Assembly: GCA_030704615.1 (NCBI GenBank)
Contig: CM060734.1
Location: 7,626,001 to 7,690,000 of the forward strand
DNA length: 64,000 nt
From: Takakia lepidozioides
Lineage: Eukaryota; Streptophyta; Takakiopsida; Takakiales; Takakiaceae
Direction of reading: 5' to 3'
Below, piece by piece: positions 1 through 12,400 of this stretch. The notes beneath the pieces are model-generated. The model was not told where the DNA came from, searched no databases, and saw nothing but the letters and a program-made list of their open reading frames with translations. Position 1 is the first letter of the stretch; the number at the start of each line of letters is the position of its first letter. The position numbers and the translations under genes are program-made.

Positions 1-110
1 AATAAGATGGAAGATGGAAATATATGTACAAATGGAAATACAAGCAATGAGCTGAATTCTTTGCTCACAGGGGTTCAGTAGACTGACCCTGGGACCTACA
101 CGGACTAGGA

Positions 111-2404
111 CTACTCATCCTCATCCTCATCCTCATCCTCATCCTCATCGTCAGAGGAGGAGTCATAGCTATCCGATGAGCCTGATGACTCCACGCCCTT
201 CGCCTGAGCACGTAAACCAGGCGGCGTTCCCCTTACTCCCACAGAGCTCTCATCCAATCCCTGACCATGACCCCCCCCCCAGCCATACTAGTGCCTTGTA
301 GTGCACTCATCCCCTCCGTCTTGGCTATGTTGATCATGAGGGATTGCCAACCATGCTCCTTGGCGTAGTTGTACTCTACCGGAGATGACAACATCTCAAA
401 CGTGGTTTCCTACACATGCCACAAATTAAAGTCAGTTTCTCACGATGATGGAGCCAGAAAGAAGACATAACAAAATACATAGGGAAGTATGACTTACAAA
501 TCGGAGGATAAAACCCCTCGATCCGTCGGGGCCCACTTGTGTGTGGATTCGTGCTTCTCAAGGCGGATTGTTGTTGCTTCGCGTGCCCTCTGAAACTTAT
601 CCTTGTTTGCCGCATCATTCTCTCCCACAATGAGCCCACGATACCTACGCACCCCCCCCCCCCACAATTAGTGAATTACACACATACGTTGCATCGAATC
701 CACCTCATTAATGCACATGCAACAAATGGAAGGTGAAATGATTCAAGGATTTGCCAACCTGTGAAATTCCAAAAGATGGTTTGGGTGTGACCCCCTTTTC
801 CATTGCCCTCCGAATCCTTTGTGTGGCACGGTACGTCTTGTTCTTCAAGTTCTGCCCCACCATCTCCATCACCCTTGTCTCACTCCAATTGCCCGGAAAC
901 CGGCGGTCTAACTCACGGGCATACTTGCACTTCTCGCCATAGTACTGATCACCCCACTCGATGTGCCAAGGGAACCACGTCGCTGTGAGTTCAAAGGCTG
1001 GCCCCTTCATAGCCGCCCAAAACGCACCGCACGGGTCACCATGCTTATTGACCTCCACCGGTGGCACAACGATCTTTGCCAAGGCCACCTCCTTTATCCC
1101 CCCGGGATTTCTTCCTTCTTTGCAGGCTCCTTCCCCACCTCCTTTGTTACCCCACTGCCCTCCCCCGCACGCACACCCACCCCGTCGTCTCCATGGGACT
1201 TCTTCCTCTTCTTCTTTTCCTTCCCATTCTCCAGGACTACCTCCTTCCCCTTCCTCGCTACTTCCTCTCTCCTACTTCCTCTCCCTCCTCTCTCTCTCCT
1301 CGGCTGCCCCTTCATTGATGGTAAAAGGGACCTCGGGAGGTCGAGGCTCTTCTTCTTACCTTTGGTGTTCGGGTCCTTCATCAACACCATGTGCTCTGCG
1401 CTCATTGGCAACCCCACGGGAGTGCACCCAACCAGCCAAGAATGTCTCTGCCTCCTGAAGACAAATATCCCCCCCCCAAATTCCAAAAAAGAAACAAACA
1501 AGAAAGAAATACATGCATGCAAAGGAAATGACAAAACATGGAATGGGCAAGGTGCGACGGTTGTACCTTTGCAAGCTTGGCCGACTCGGCCCCGGTGTCA
1601 CCCGATGTGGTAGGAGTCCCCGCTGCCGGAAGTCCCCGCACTATCCCCTCCCGAAGCGCCGCTGGAAGTAGGTTCCAGATGTCGACCATAGCCGGCGGCG
1701 GCGCCCCATAGTCCAAGCCCTTCTTTGCTGACCGCTCAGGCTGAGGGGGCGGCATCATTGATCGGCTAGGGCGCTCCAAACCGGCCCGTAGCTCTTCCTC
1801 CCCTCCCCCACGAATGCGTAGCAGGGTAAAAGCCCTCACCCGGCTTGACTAATTCGAGGTGCTTCGCTATCTCGGCCTCCTCATTGGCCCTCCTCGTCAA
1901 CTCCTCCCTCATGATCAACATTGGGCTAGGGACAGCTAGTTCCCGAGGCCCTTCAACCTGACCTTGGGCCTTGGCAAATGCGGCCTTCACTGCGGAGGAA
2001 GGGGTCTGTATAGGGGTGACATCCAAAAGTTGCCGAACCGGGCCCCCGAACGGGTGATGCGCTTGCGAAGGTACATCTCACCCGTCTTGGTGGCCGGGGG
2101 TGTGTCAACTGAGCATCCGGCCCAGCAACAACTTCCCGAATAGGAGAGGTGGCTGAGCCGGCCCCTGGCGAATCCAAGACGGGGACAAGAGGGGGGGGGG
2201 GGGGCTGGCCTCAAGGGGCAGAGGAGCCCTCCGGCTGCGGCTGTCGACGGGGCTGGTTAACCGTGAGACGCCAGCCCGCGTCACACGTGCCGGCAGAGCA
2301 AACGGGTTCTCCGCCCCTTTCTTTGGGGCAGGGGACTTCTTCTCTTTCCCCATAAGCCTGGCACCTATCATGCAAACCCAAAAGTTGGCCTCACTAGGAA
2401 ACAA
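111..2404 (-). CDS. Putative En/Spm (CACTA) second protein, multi-exon or decayed
   Basis: I read this as one split gene on the minus strand made of open pieces at about 2404-2105, 2026-1766, 1839-1530, 1480-1090, 1088-755, 650-480 and 420-111. The piece at 1088-755 carries a tryptophan- and charge-rich block (WFPWHIEWGDQYY, then FPGNWSETRVMEMVGQNLKN) that resembles the plant Ptta/En/Spm transposase family (Transposase_24 type), the TNP1-like partner of TNP2 in CACTA elements. The 1480-1090 piece is lysine-rich and could hold a nuclear localisation signal. The piece ending at 111 is acidic and finishes in a run of Asp-Glu dipeptides before TAG. The donor after PKPSFGISQ (about 755) looks real; the other junctions are guesses. 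Known for the family: TNP1-type proteins bind subterminal repeats. Inferred here: role and joining. It could instead be an unrelated transposon protein. Confidence 0.4.
114..149. repeat. (CTCATC)n hexanucleotide tract coding an Asp-Glu tail
   Basis: Six near-perfect CTCATC units. On the minus strand they read GATGAG repeated, that is alternating Asp and Glu codons, placed immediately before a TAG stop at 113-111. Confidence 0.85.
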
Positions 2405-4254
2405 TCTCTATATTCCAGATCCAAAAAAAAAAACAAAGCATGTGGGGGGCTGAGAGCAGCAAGTGCTGCTACTCTCAGCTCCGCCCCACTAGAGAGGGTG
2501 CAAGAAAAATAAAATAAAAAAGTGGGGGGGGGAGTGACTGAGCAGCAGCAGCTGCTCAATCTCCCCCCCCCCCACCTTTTTTGTTTTTGTTTGCTCGTCT
2601 CGCCCTCTCTCTCCCTCTCTCTCCCTCTCTCCCTTTCCCTCTATAACTCTTTGGATTTCATCTGACCTTAACCTTTTGAGGTTATTTAGTTTTTCATCCC
2701 AGCCTTTTTCATCCAAATTTGGATGATTTTATTATAGGGTGATGAAACTTAATGTACAGAAAGCTGGATTTACCATCTATTTCTTTCATCTAAACTGGAT
2801 GATCTACATAAATAATGGTTACCTATTATAAAATCCAAGAGAATAATAAAACTACCATCATAAATGATGGCAATTATTAAACCTAAGCCTATACCATAAC
2901 CCTAAAAGATACCTTTCTATGGGATGTCATCCATTGACAAGGTGCCTCTCTTGGTAAAATGTGATTTTTCATCCACCTTGGATGAAAAATCGGGAAGTTT
3001 TGCCCTAAGCAGGCCGACACACTTCACAGCACTGAACTCGTGCTTCAGTGAACCTTGATGATGCGCCGTATAAACCTGCTCCCCTACTGCTACATGGTAC
3101 TCGTGATGGCTGGCTCTTGGGATGCGCATTGGTGGTTAAACAGATTCTTCTCTGGCAGACGACAAAGCGGTGATCGCTTTGATCAGAAACTCATGGTTCT
3201 TTATTTTGCAGCGGCGCTTTTACTCCTTGTTGGGAAGTACTCTATCCCTATTTATCTACAGATTACATGTTGCTCTCTCTTTGTGTATGAGCCATTCTCT
3301 ATCTGTGAACGCTTCTACTCTGATTGCGTTCTGTTGGGGACGATCTGTTGGACGCCAAGGCGCAGGGCATACCACAAACACTCAAGGTTTTTTGAGTTTA
3401 CCCTTGCTTGAATTGTGATTTGTACTTGCTTTAGAATTCAACACTGACATGGATAGCAACTGTGAAGACCTGCCATTTACCTGCTGCATCCTCACTAACA
3501 CACATCGCTATGTGGTGGTTTTTGGGACGGGCACAGGTGAGGGTCTTCACTTGTCTTGATTTCTTGAAAGCTTGCAGCTCCTGTTCTTGCAAATGTGGAT
3601 TCTGCTGCTGCCTATGCTGCTGATGCCATCTACTGTTTCAAACTGCCACCATACCGCTTCAGACCTGCTCCAAGATGGCTCCAATGAGGATCTGCTTCTC
3701 TCCTTACCCCTGTTTATGGTTTTTTACAACCACATTTGCATGTGTAGGAGTTAAGCTATGAAGGATACAAGGATACAAAATAGCAGTTATTACTCTAACT
3801 GCCTTGATACTTGGCTCTGAAATGAAACTTCTTGGTATGACTCTGATGGATCAAAAGGATAGGCTTTGATAGATAACACACATTCTTCAAGGCCCTCATA
3901 TCATTTTGGTTTCATGGCTTGATAACAAACAGGGGTTTCTGAGCTGCTCTTTCACCTTGGCAGAACTATTTTATGAGGCCTTAAAATACCATTCTAGGCC
4001 TATACCTGCTTAAGGGGGCTCTACCCTTTTGTTTCTTCTTTCTTTTTTAATAATCTTGCTTATATCTTGGTTCTAAAACATCATCTTCAAACCAAACCTG
4101 CAATCTGGTTTTTGAAATGAGTTTGAAATGAATTTTTGAGATGATGATGCATACTATGGTGCTTTCATGATATGAATGACCTGGAATCCCACCCTCCCGC
4201 CCTGTTTTTTCAAAGACCCTGAAATGTAATGGGGTATTCAAATGAGATTGTAAA

Positions 4255-4695
4255 CATGAAAGGGAATGTTAGATGGTGCCCTGTAAAGGGCTGTTTTGTC
4301 TTTCAATGACAATGACCTTAGCGGTCTTGTCCATGTCTTGACATGACATGTATATCTTCCCTCTCTCTCTCTCTCTATTGTCACTCCCCACAGAAAAACA
4401 AAAATCAGAGAGGAGAGAGAGGGGGCAGAAGAGAGGGAGAGAGAGCAGCTGCTCAGTCACTCCCCCCCCCCCCACCTTTCTTGATCTCTCCCTCTCTCTC
4501 CCTATCTTTTGTGTTGCTTAAAAAACAAAACAAACAAGAGAGGGAGAGAGGGGGCAAAAAACTTAAAAATAGAGAGGGAGAGGGACAGAGACAAAAGAGA
4601 GGGAAGATATACATGTCATGTCAAGACATGGACAAGACCACTAAGGTCATTGTCATTGAAAGACAAAGCAGCCCTTTACAGGGCACCATCTAACA
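4255..4695. repeat. Inner inverted-repeat pair with GA/CT tracts
   Basis: The left arm 4255-4378 and right arm 4597-4695 are nearly identical in inverted orientation, covering ATGGTGCCCTGTAAAGGGCTG at the outside and ACATGACATGTATAT at the inside. The loop between them is mostly CT- and GA-rich simple sequence. These are the least diverged arms of the larger foldback. Confidence 0.85.
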
Positions 4696-6423
4696 ACCAC
4701 TTCCATGTTTACCATCTCATTTGAATATCCCATTACATTTCAGGGGATCTGAAAAAACAGGGTGGGAGGGTGGGAGGGTGGGATTCTTGGTCAATCATAT
4801 TATGAAAGCACCATAGTTTGACATACAACGATCACCACCATACTTGCCGATTGTAACATCATTTCAAAAACCAGATTGCAGGTCTGGAGATAATTCTCGA
4901 GAGCCAAGCACATAATACTTTAAATTGCAATTGAAACAGCAAGCCATACATGTCTTAAGCATTTGCTTGTTGACATAATGATTCCTCATTTTTTGTTGAC
5001 ATGGGTCAAGCCTTACATAATCCAGTTCTTGAGCCATTCATCTTCCTAAAAAGGCATCTTGTGTTGGCTTGAAACCGATCTATCAGTGCCAAGACACATG
5101 CAAGATTCATAAAGTAGAAACGGGGCTGAGTTTTTTCAGGCATATGCAGGCCTGGATTGGTATTCCGGGGCCTCATAAACAGCTCTGCCAGGGTAAAAAA
5201 TAAATAACTCAGAATTCCAAGTCAATCATATCATGAAAGCACCATGGTTTAATAAAAAATTCCCTATACTTGCAGATTGTACCTTCATTTCAGAAACCAG
5301 ATTGCAGGTCTGGAGATAATCTCCAGAACCAAGCCCTTCAAGCAACAAATGTCTTTCTTGCTTAGTTTTATCCAAGTAAGAATATCTCTACACCTAGCAA
5401 GGTGTATCATGACCAGGTTTAGGCCATGAAAAAGTATTTTAAACTGTCATGCTAGGCTACTTGCTGGACCATAAAGGTTATTGTTTTAGAATCCAGTTTT
5501 TGAATAAGTCGCCTTCCTAAAAAACCAGCCAGCCTGAAGGTATCATAGCATTGCAAATGAATGAGCAAGCATTACATGCAATGACATGGCTTATTTGAGT
5601 CTATGTAAGGAGCTGCAGGTCTGGAATGGAATTCCAGGACTTCATGATCAAAACTCTGCCAGGGTAGAAGGTTAGAAGCACACAACACCTACCAGCAAGC
5701 AGGTCTTGAAAATCAAAATTATGATGGGGCCAGGTCTGAAGGTGCTTCAGTGCCAAGTCATAGGCAAGACTTCTAGCAACACAAAACACAGGGCTGAGTA
5801 CCCTCAAGCAGATATGGGCCTGGAGTGGAATTTCAGGGCCTCATAAAAAGCTCTGCCAATTAAAGAAAGGAACTCAGAAACCCCTGTCCCCTATCATGCA
5901 ATGAAATCAGAAGGGTTCACAGATAGAGAAGAGCTCATACAAAGTGCAAGAGCCATATGTAATCTATAGATAAATAGGGGTAGAGTACTTCCCAACGAGG
6001 AGTAAAAGCGCCGCTGCAATTAAAAAGAACCATGAGGGTCTGAGCAAAGCGATCATCACTTTGTCACCTGCCAGAGAAGAATCTGCATAACCGCCAATGC
6101 GCATCCCAAGAGCCAGCCATCACGGGTACCATGCAGCAGTTGGGGAGCAGATTTGCACGGCGCATCATCAAGGATCCCTGAAGCACGAGCTCTGTGCTGT
6201 GAAAGGTGTCGGCCTGCTTAGGGCACAGATCCCCGATTTCTCATCCAGGGGGGATGAAAAGTCGCATTCAAGCAGGAGATGCACTTGTCAATGGATGACA
6301 TCCATTAAAAAGGTAACTTTTAGGGTTAGGGTATAGGCTCAAGTTTAATAACTGCCATCATTTATAATAAATGATGGTAAAATTACTCTCTCCTAGATTA
6401 AAATAGGTCACCATCATTCATGG

Positions 6424-6612
6424 AATTCATCCCGTTTGGATGAAAAAGGAGAAAACAAATGATAAACCAAGATTTATGCACAGTAAGGGTCATCATCCTA
6501 ATAATTTCATCCAGATTTGGATGAGAAAGGAGATTAGGATGAAAAACCAAAATCTGCAGAGTAAGCGTCGTCATCCTTCAAAAAATTCATCCAGTTTTGG
6601 ATGAAAAGGGAA
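6424..6612. repeat. 80-bp tandem repeat built on a TTCATCC..GGATGAA palindrome
   Basis: A short palindrome of the form TTCATCCAnnTTGGATGAA is centred at about 6434, 6514 and 6594, giving two intervals of 80 bp. The DNA between copies is also similar (GAT-AACCAA-AT-TGCA-AGTAAG words recur), so this is a 2.5-copy tandem repeat. Scattered single copies of the same palindrome occur at 2707, 2968, 6240, 7040 and 7091. Confidence 0.75.
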
Positions 6613-6799
6613 TTGGGATGAACAACCAAATAACCAGCATTAGAAAGGTTAAGGCCAGATGAAATCCAAAGAGTTATAGAGGGAGAGGGAGAGAGGGGGC
6701 AACAAAGGAAAAAATAAATAAAAATGGGGGGGGGGACTGACTCAGCAGCAGCAACAGCTGCTTAGTCCCCCCACCCTTTTTCTTTTTTGGGTTTCCTGA

Positions 6800-8337
6800 T
6801 CTCTCCCTCTCTCCCTCTCCCTCTATACAAGGAACTTGCTTGTATTTTTTCCAAAACCCAGGAAGGCTTGGACTAATTCTGTCTAAACCATATTTTAATT
6901 TCATCCATACTGGATATAATCATGAAAAAGGATGAATTCCATTAAAGAATATTCTCTGATAGCTGGGTTTTTTGGATGATTTTGGTCATGAGAACTAACC
7001 CTAATGAAAGCCAGACTCTATTTTGGATGCCATCCCTACTGGATGACATCATGAAGAAATCAGGGAAGTTCTTTACATCTCATTACCTGTTTTTCATCTA
7101 ATTTGGATGAAATCGCGGCAAAGGTTTGCCCTATCTCTTCCTCTGCCCTAAAAATCTGCACGGTACTCGTGCGTTTAGATTCTGCAGGAGTTGAGAGATG
7201 GTGTCAGAGGGTTCATTTAAACACAGGGTATGCAATGGCGGCAGAGCTTCAATTCCCTCAATGAGGTTGTCTCTTCCCTTGGCGGACAATCTACCCTATG
7301 CTGTGATTGTTTGTCGATCCGTTCAATGGTCATTAAGATCCAGCGCCGCTCTTAAACTTTCAGGAAGTCTCTTCACCTAATAAAATGCTCGTAGAAATCA
7401 GCAAACCGTTGCTTGTTTGTGCTGTCGATTGCCGAGTTCTTGGAGCTATGTCGAATCCTCTTCCACAAACCCTTAAGGTTGTGGGCTATCTTTGCTTTGT
7501 TTTTTATCTCTTCTTGCTTTTGAACGCATGTTGTACATCGATAACAAGCATGAGGCCTGATATTCACCTGGGGTTCCACATCTTCACTAACTTCATTGTT
7601 TTTTTATTGCATGTGATGGGACCAGGTGAGGGCCCTCACTTAATATGATTCATGAAGCTTGCAATTGATTGAAACCTAGCAAGATGAAGTGAAGTCGACT
7701 CAAGCTGTTTCTTCAGGGAGCTGATTCAAATCTGCCCCCCATATCTTGATCTTTCTGGCTATGCGTCCAACTCTTTTTGTTGAGCATTAGTGCATTAGAT
7801 GAGCTTTATTAGAACACATACTTTCTATTAATGACTCTGGCCTTTGATTTCTGCTACACTACATGATGGTGCTGGATTTGTTGTTTATAGCCCAGCATGA
7901 GCTCTTGATTTCGGTTTATAGTACTGGTATGATGTTGTGGCTTGAATGATATCAAGCCGCTAAGTAAGAGGACATAGGGAACCCCCACCTTTTGTTTTTA
8001 GGCCATGTATGTTGCCTGATGCACCTAAAACGGGCTCTGGGATAGACTGGCTTTACTGCTATGGCATGTACCCAGCAGCACAGTAGCCTGAAGGATCTTT
8101 TTGAACTCAGACAATATGTTTAGAGGTATCTCAAGACATCAGGGATTAAGCTCGTACATACCCTGTATATCTCTCTATACCTCCACGAACGCTTTGTGAT
8201 ATGGTAAACATTTTGCTAGAGTATATACTTGTTGTACCTGACTGAAGCCAGGTTATGGAACATAATACAATATCTTCTGTTGTGTTCCCTGTTTACAAAC
8301 TGTTTAGAAATATCTGCAGATATACAATGTAACCATG
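6800..8337. other. Non-coding stretch between two foldbacks
   Basis: No gene is recognised. 6900-7110 contains more TTCATCC/GGATGAA words. 7540-7650 shows weak direct similarity to 3480-3560, including a shared CAGGTGAGGG-CTTCACTT block, which suggests an older duplication of foldback DNA. 7700-8330 holds nothing that I recognise. Confidence 0.5.
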
Positions 8338-9405
8338 GATGAAATTCAGCAATCTGAAGACTTGCTTCCCTGCTTTGCACAGTAGTAAAGTAGCAATATG
8401 TATAACTGCTTGCTACTCAACACCTTGTTACCACATCTATACAATGGCCCCAGACCTAAACTAGGTCTTGGGGAAAAAAAAAAAGGTATGATGTCATACC
8501 TTCTATGTGTAAATGTTGTACAAGGCTGTCTGCTGCTTTGATATGGCCATAAGGTTACATAAAAATTGGAATTTCCTTTCCAGACTGTCAATGTAATCAT
8601 GGGGAGTAAATCTAGCAAGGTGAACAAGAATTTCCGCTATAAACTGTTGCTAATGTTACATCTGAAACATACACAGACATGGGATACATGACTGGGTCCC
8701 TGTTTGGGTGAACATTAAAGTGACTCATATAGTGAGGCGGATCTTTATGTAGGAGGTCATATGGTGTGCCAGCCATTGGGCTCACATGAAGGGAATGTCC
8801 ACACATCTTGTTTTTTGCCCCAAGACCTGGTTTCAGTCTGGGGCCAGTGTGCATAAGTGGATTCAAAAGGTTTTGAGCAGCAAGTGATTACTGATTATCA
8901 CAGACTGTAAAGAAATCCAAAAAAACATAGGGCCTGCAGTAAACAACATACTTGGCCTAGAGCCCAACGGCTGGCACACCATATGGCCTCCTACATAAAG
9001 ATCCGCCTCACTATATGAGTCACATTAATGTTCATCCAAACAGGGACCCAGTCATGTATCCCATGTCTATGTATGTTTTAAATGTGACAGTAGCAACAGT
9101 TCAAAGCGGAAATTCTTGTTCACCTTGCTAGATTTACTCCCCATGATTACATTGACAGTCTAGAAAGGAAATTCCAGTTTTTATGTAATCTTATGGCCAT
9201 ATCAAAGCAGCAGACAACCTTGTACAACATTTACACGTAAGTGGTATGACATCATACCTCGTTTTTTTTGCGCCAAGACCTGGTTTAGGCTTGGGTCATT
9301 GTATAGATATGATAACAAGGTGTTGAGTAGCAACCAGTTATACATGTTGCTACTTTACCACTGTGCAAAGCAGGGAGGCAAGTCTTCAGATTGCTGAATT
9401 TCATC
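8338..9405. repeat. Second foldback: inverted repeat with arms of about 430 bp
   Basis: The left arm 8338 to about 8775 and the right arm about 8965-9405 are inverted copies with high identity. Examples are the GCAATCTGAAGACTTGC outer end at 8349 against its complement near 9390, and AAACAGGGACCCAGTCATG near 8690-8710 against 9040-9060. The loop of about 190 bp includes an extra copy of the CCCCAAGACCTGGTTT word that is also present in both arms. The right arm ends nine bases before the candidate start codon of the CACTA transposase. Confidence 0.85.
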
Positions 9406-9413
9406 ACCCATAG

Positions 9414-12400
9414 ATGCCATGGTCGCGGAAAGAGGCGCGCGAAGTGTTGGACTCCGTGGGGATGAGCTATAAGATTTTTCATGCATGTCCATGTGATAAA
9501 ACCCTATACTACAGAGAGGATTCGCGTCTCACCAAGTGCCCAAAGTGCAAGGAAGACCGATATCGGGATGATGTCCAAGGGAAAAAAGTACCACGCAAGG
9601 TATAAGCGCCATTCCCCTCGCATAGAAATTTTCTTCTTTAATCTTGTCAATGCATGTCAAGTATATTCCACAAAGTTTAGGGTTTAGAGAGTAGTACTCA
9701 TGCAAGATCTGATTGTGGCTTTGGAAGGAGTGAGTAATACTAAAACCGGTTTGGTTTTGACCATTCACGCCCAAATGAGGGACAGGCTGTATAAAAGGAA
9801 AGACATAAGGGTGTTGTATTATGTGTCCTAATGGGATGATTATATGTGGGGGACGTGGGGTATTTCATCCTAGAAAATGCATTACTTTCCGTTCATCCCG
9901 CGATTGAAGGCACACTACCGAAGCCCGGAGTTGGCAACACTGATGAGATGGGACGCCTCGCATCGGAGCCCCCTGGGAAAGGTGTGCGGGCCACAAGATT
10001 CACAAGCATGGAGGCATACTGAAGAGATGTGGCCTTTTCTCTTGGAGGACCCACGACATGTCCGCCTCGGCTTCTCCTCGGATGGGGTCAACCCATACTC
10101 TGTCCAGTCATGTAGTCATTCCACTTGGCCGGTGACCTTGGTGAATTACAACATCCCTCCATATCTTTCAATAAAAAAAGGCCATATCATGTTGGCTGCC
10201 ATTGTACCATGCGAGTGTTCCCATTTCATGCTTATTATTCCCTTGGACTTTACATTAATCTTATGATCTCTGGCGCAATTCGGATACAAGATTGATGAGT
10301 GACATAATCATGGAGTAAGACGTGTAATTCATTATGTAGTATAATTTGCATATTGGTGGAGCATTGAAACAATGATGTGAATGTCTCATAGGGAAAAAAC
10401 AAGTGGCAAAATGGACACGTACTTGCGACCTCTAGTTGATGAACTTAATGAGCTATGGAGGGGGGTCCCGGCATGGATGCTTCACTTGACCCTATAGCCG
10501 GACAATCTTTTCAGATGAGAGGCATATTGCTTTGGACAATGCATGATTATCCAGGTATATTATGTTCCCCATGAAGAACCCGCGTACATTTACTTGTCAA
10601 GGCGACAGTCTTGTGCACCGTAGTGGGGTAGATGGCACTATGGGCCATGCACAAGAAAACTTCTTGTCTTGGCTAATGTGGCGGGATGTGTACAGGACTA
10701 ACTATCTGCTCAGGGCTAAGCAACAAAAGGTACCATGCGTGCTTGCATTGTGGCGATGATCTTGATGCACATAGTTCCCGCCATCTTCGCAAGATGGTGT
10801 ATCCCAACTACCGCAAGTTTCTTCCTATGAGCCATCGATGGAGAATAAGAGATAAACATTTGTTTGATGGCAAAGAGGAGGTATGTCCCCCCCCCAGTGA
10901 CACCATCCGGGCAGTTTTGGGAAGACCGATGGAAGGAGGCCCATGCGGGCACGGTCGGTAAAGTGGACGTGCCCGGCATAAAGCGACTTTCAATCTTCTA
11001 CGAGTTGTCATATTGGGCGGTACATATTGCACAAAAACACCGTCAATTTCCTTATGCATGCATGTGATATTGCACATTTGGTATGCGTTGCATTGTCACT
11101 TTCACGTCAAAAAATTTGTGTAAGTATTTGTGGGTGGGGATATATGTAGGACATGAAGATTCGTCATCTTCTAGATCCCATGCATATTGAAAAGAATGTC
11201 TGCTCGTCCTTTTTTCAGGTTCTTTATGGCACGCCGGCAAAGAAGGCAAAAGGAGATTCTCTCGATGTTAGAAAGGAGCTTGAGGAGCAGGGTTGCATGC
11301 GCCATCTATGGGCCGAACAAAATGGTGTGGACCCAAAGGGTGTTGTACGGTGGAAGTATAGGTGCGCACCTTGGCACTAGACAAAGGAGGAATACAAGAA
11401 TGTGATAGCCACCATAGGTGCTGTCCGAACACCAACTGGTTATGGGTCATCCCTCCGTATGAAGTTCAACGAAGACGGGGTCCATGGTTTGAAGTCTCAT
11501 GACTACCACAATATTTTGCAAGACATCTTGCCCATTGCAATACGTGGGACATTGACTCCCGAGGTTCGCGAGACAATCTACAAATTGGGAGGCTTGTTCC
11601 GGTGGATTTGCTCCAAAGAGTTGGAGGAAGCGGATTTTCCACGCATGAAGAAGGAGGCAGCGGAGGTAATGTGTATGTTGGAGATGAACCTTCCTCCCTC
11701 CTTCTTTGACATCCAAGTGCACTTGGTAGTGCACTTAGTGGAAGAGGCTTCGATTGCCAGCCCCGTTCATTCTCAATGGATGTACTTCCTTGAGCGTTAC
11801 ATGAAGACTTTGAAAGCATTTGTAAGACAAATGGCGCACCCGGAGGGTAGCATGGCGGAGGGGTATACATTGCAAGAAGCTATGTTATATTGCATGGAGT
11901 ACATGGCAAGGGTAGATGAGGAAGCCCCTCGGATGTGGAAGGAAGAGGAGGATGCACGAACCAATGACATCGTTTTGCCCAAAAAATCGAAGAGGGTAAA
12001 ATTGCGGACCTTGGTTATTGAGCAAGCGCATGACTTCATACTGAAGAACACCCCATCCATACATGAGTGGGAGGCAAGATACAATAACCTTGTTCAACAA
12101 CGAGAGGAGGAGACGTTTGCATGGAGGCGGAACCATCTAAGGCCGGTTACTAGACGCCGTCGACGAGGAGCGGGCCGCCGGAATGTTCCTTCACAAGATT
12201 TGCCCATGGAATTGCAGCCTCTAAGTTCATTCCAACAGTGGCTCAAGACTTCAGTTTATGACGCCGGTTCTCAAGGTGAGGTGGTTTCAGATATGGTGCA
12301 AGACCTTGCAAGGGGCCCCTCTCAATTCGCGACCTCATACACGACGGTTTGGGATCACGGTCGTCATTTCTGCATTCGTGCTCTTGACATGAAGTGCAAA

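Larger units (their letters stand above)
2530..6790. repeat. Large imperfect foldback (inverted repeat) element
   Basis: Two arms of diverged inverted repeat meet near 4480. Matching blocks include 2640-2690 with 6640-6690, about 2915-3330 with about 5930-6320, about 4090-4120 with about 4860-4890, and the near-identical inner pair 4255-4378 and 4597-4695. The outer ends both carry a G-run followed by a CAGCAGCAGCTGCT-like core and a C-run (2525-2575 and 6725-6775), and the same core occurs at the centre (4440-4475). The right arm is longer because one segment, the inverse of about 3930-4000, is present three times (about 5120-5200, 5610-5670 and 5810-5880). No transposase-like reading frame lies inside. 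The short open frames here, such as the mirrored ones near 2917-3129 and 6097-6336, are reflections of each other, not convincing genes. Confidence 0.8.

Noticed and set aside
2917-6336. Mirrored open frames at 2917-3129 and 6097-6336 as a duplicated gene
   Set aside because: They are the same DNA read from the two arms of a palindrome, are short, and match no protein family.
6316-6336. Interstitial telomere repeat (TTAGGG-like words)
   Set aside because: Only two units occur, and the same sequence appears inverted near 2883-2905 as part of the foldback. It is too short to call telomeric.
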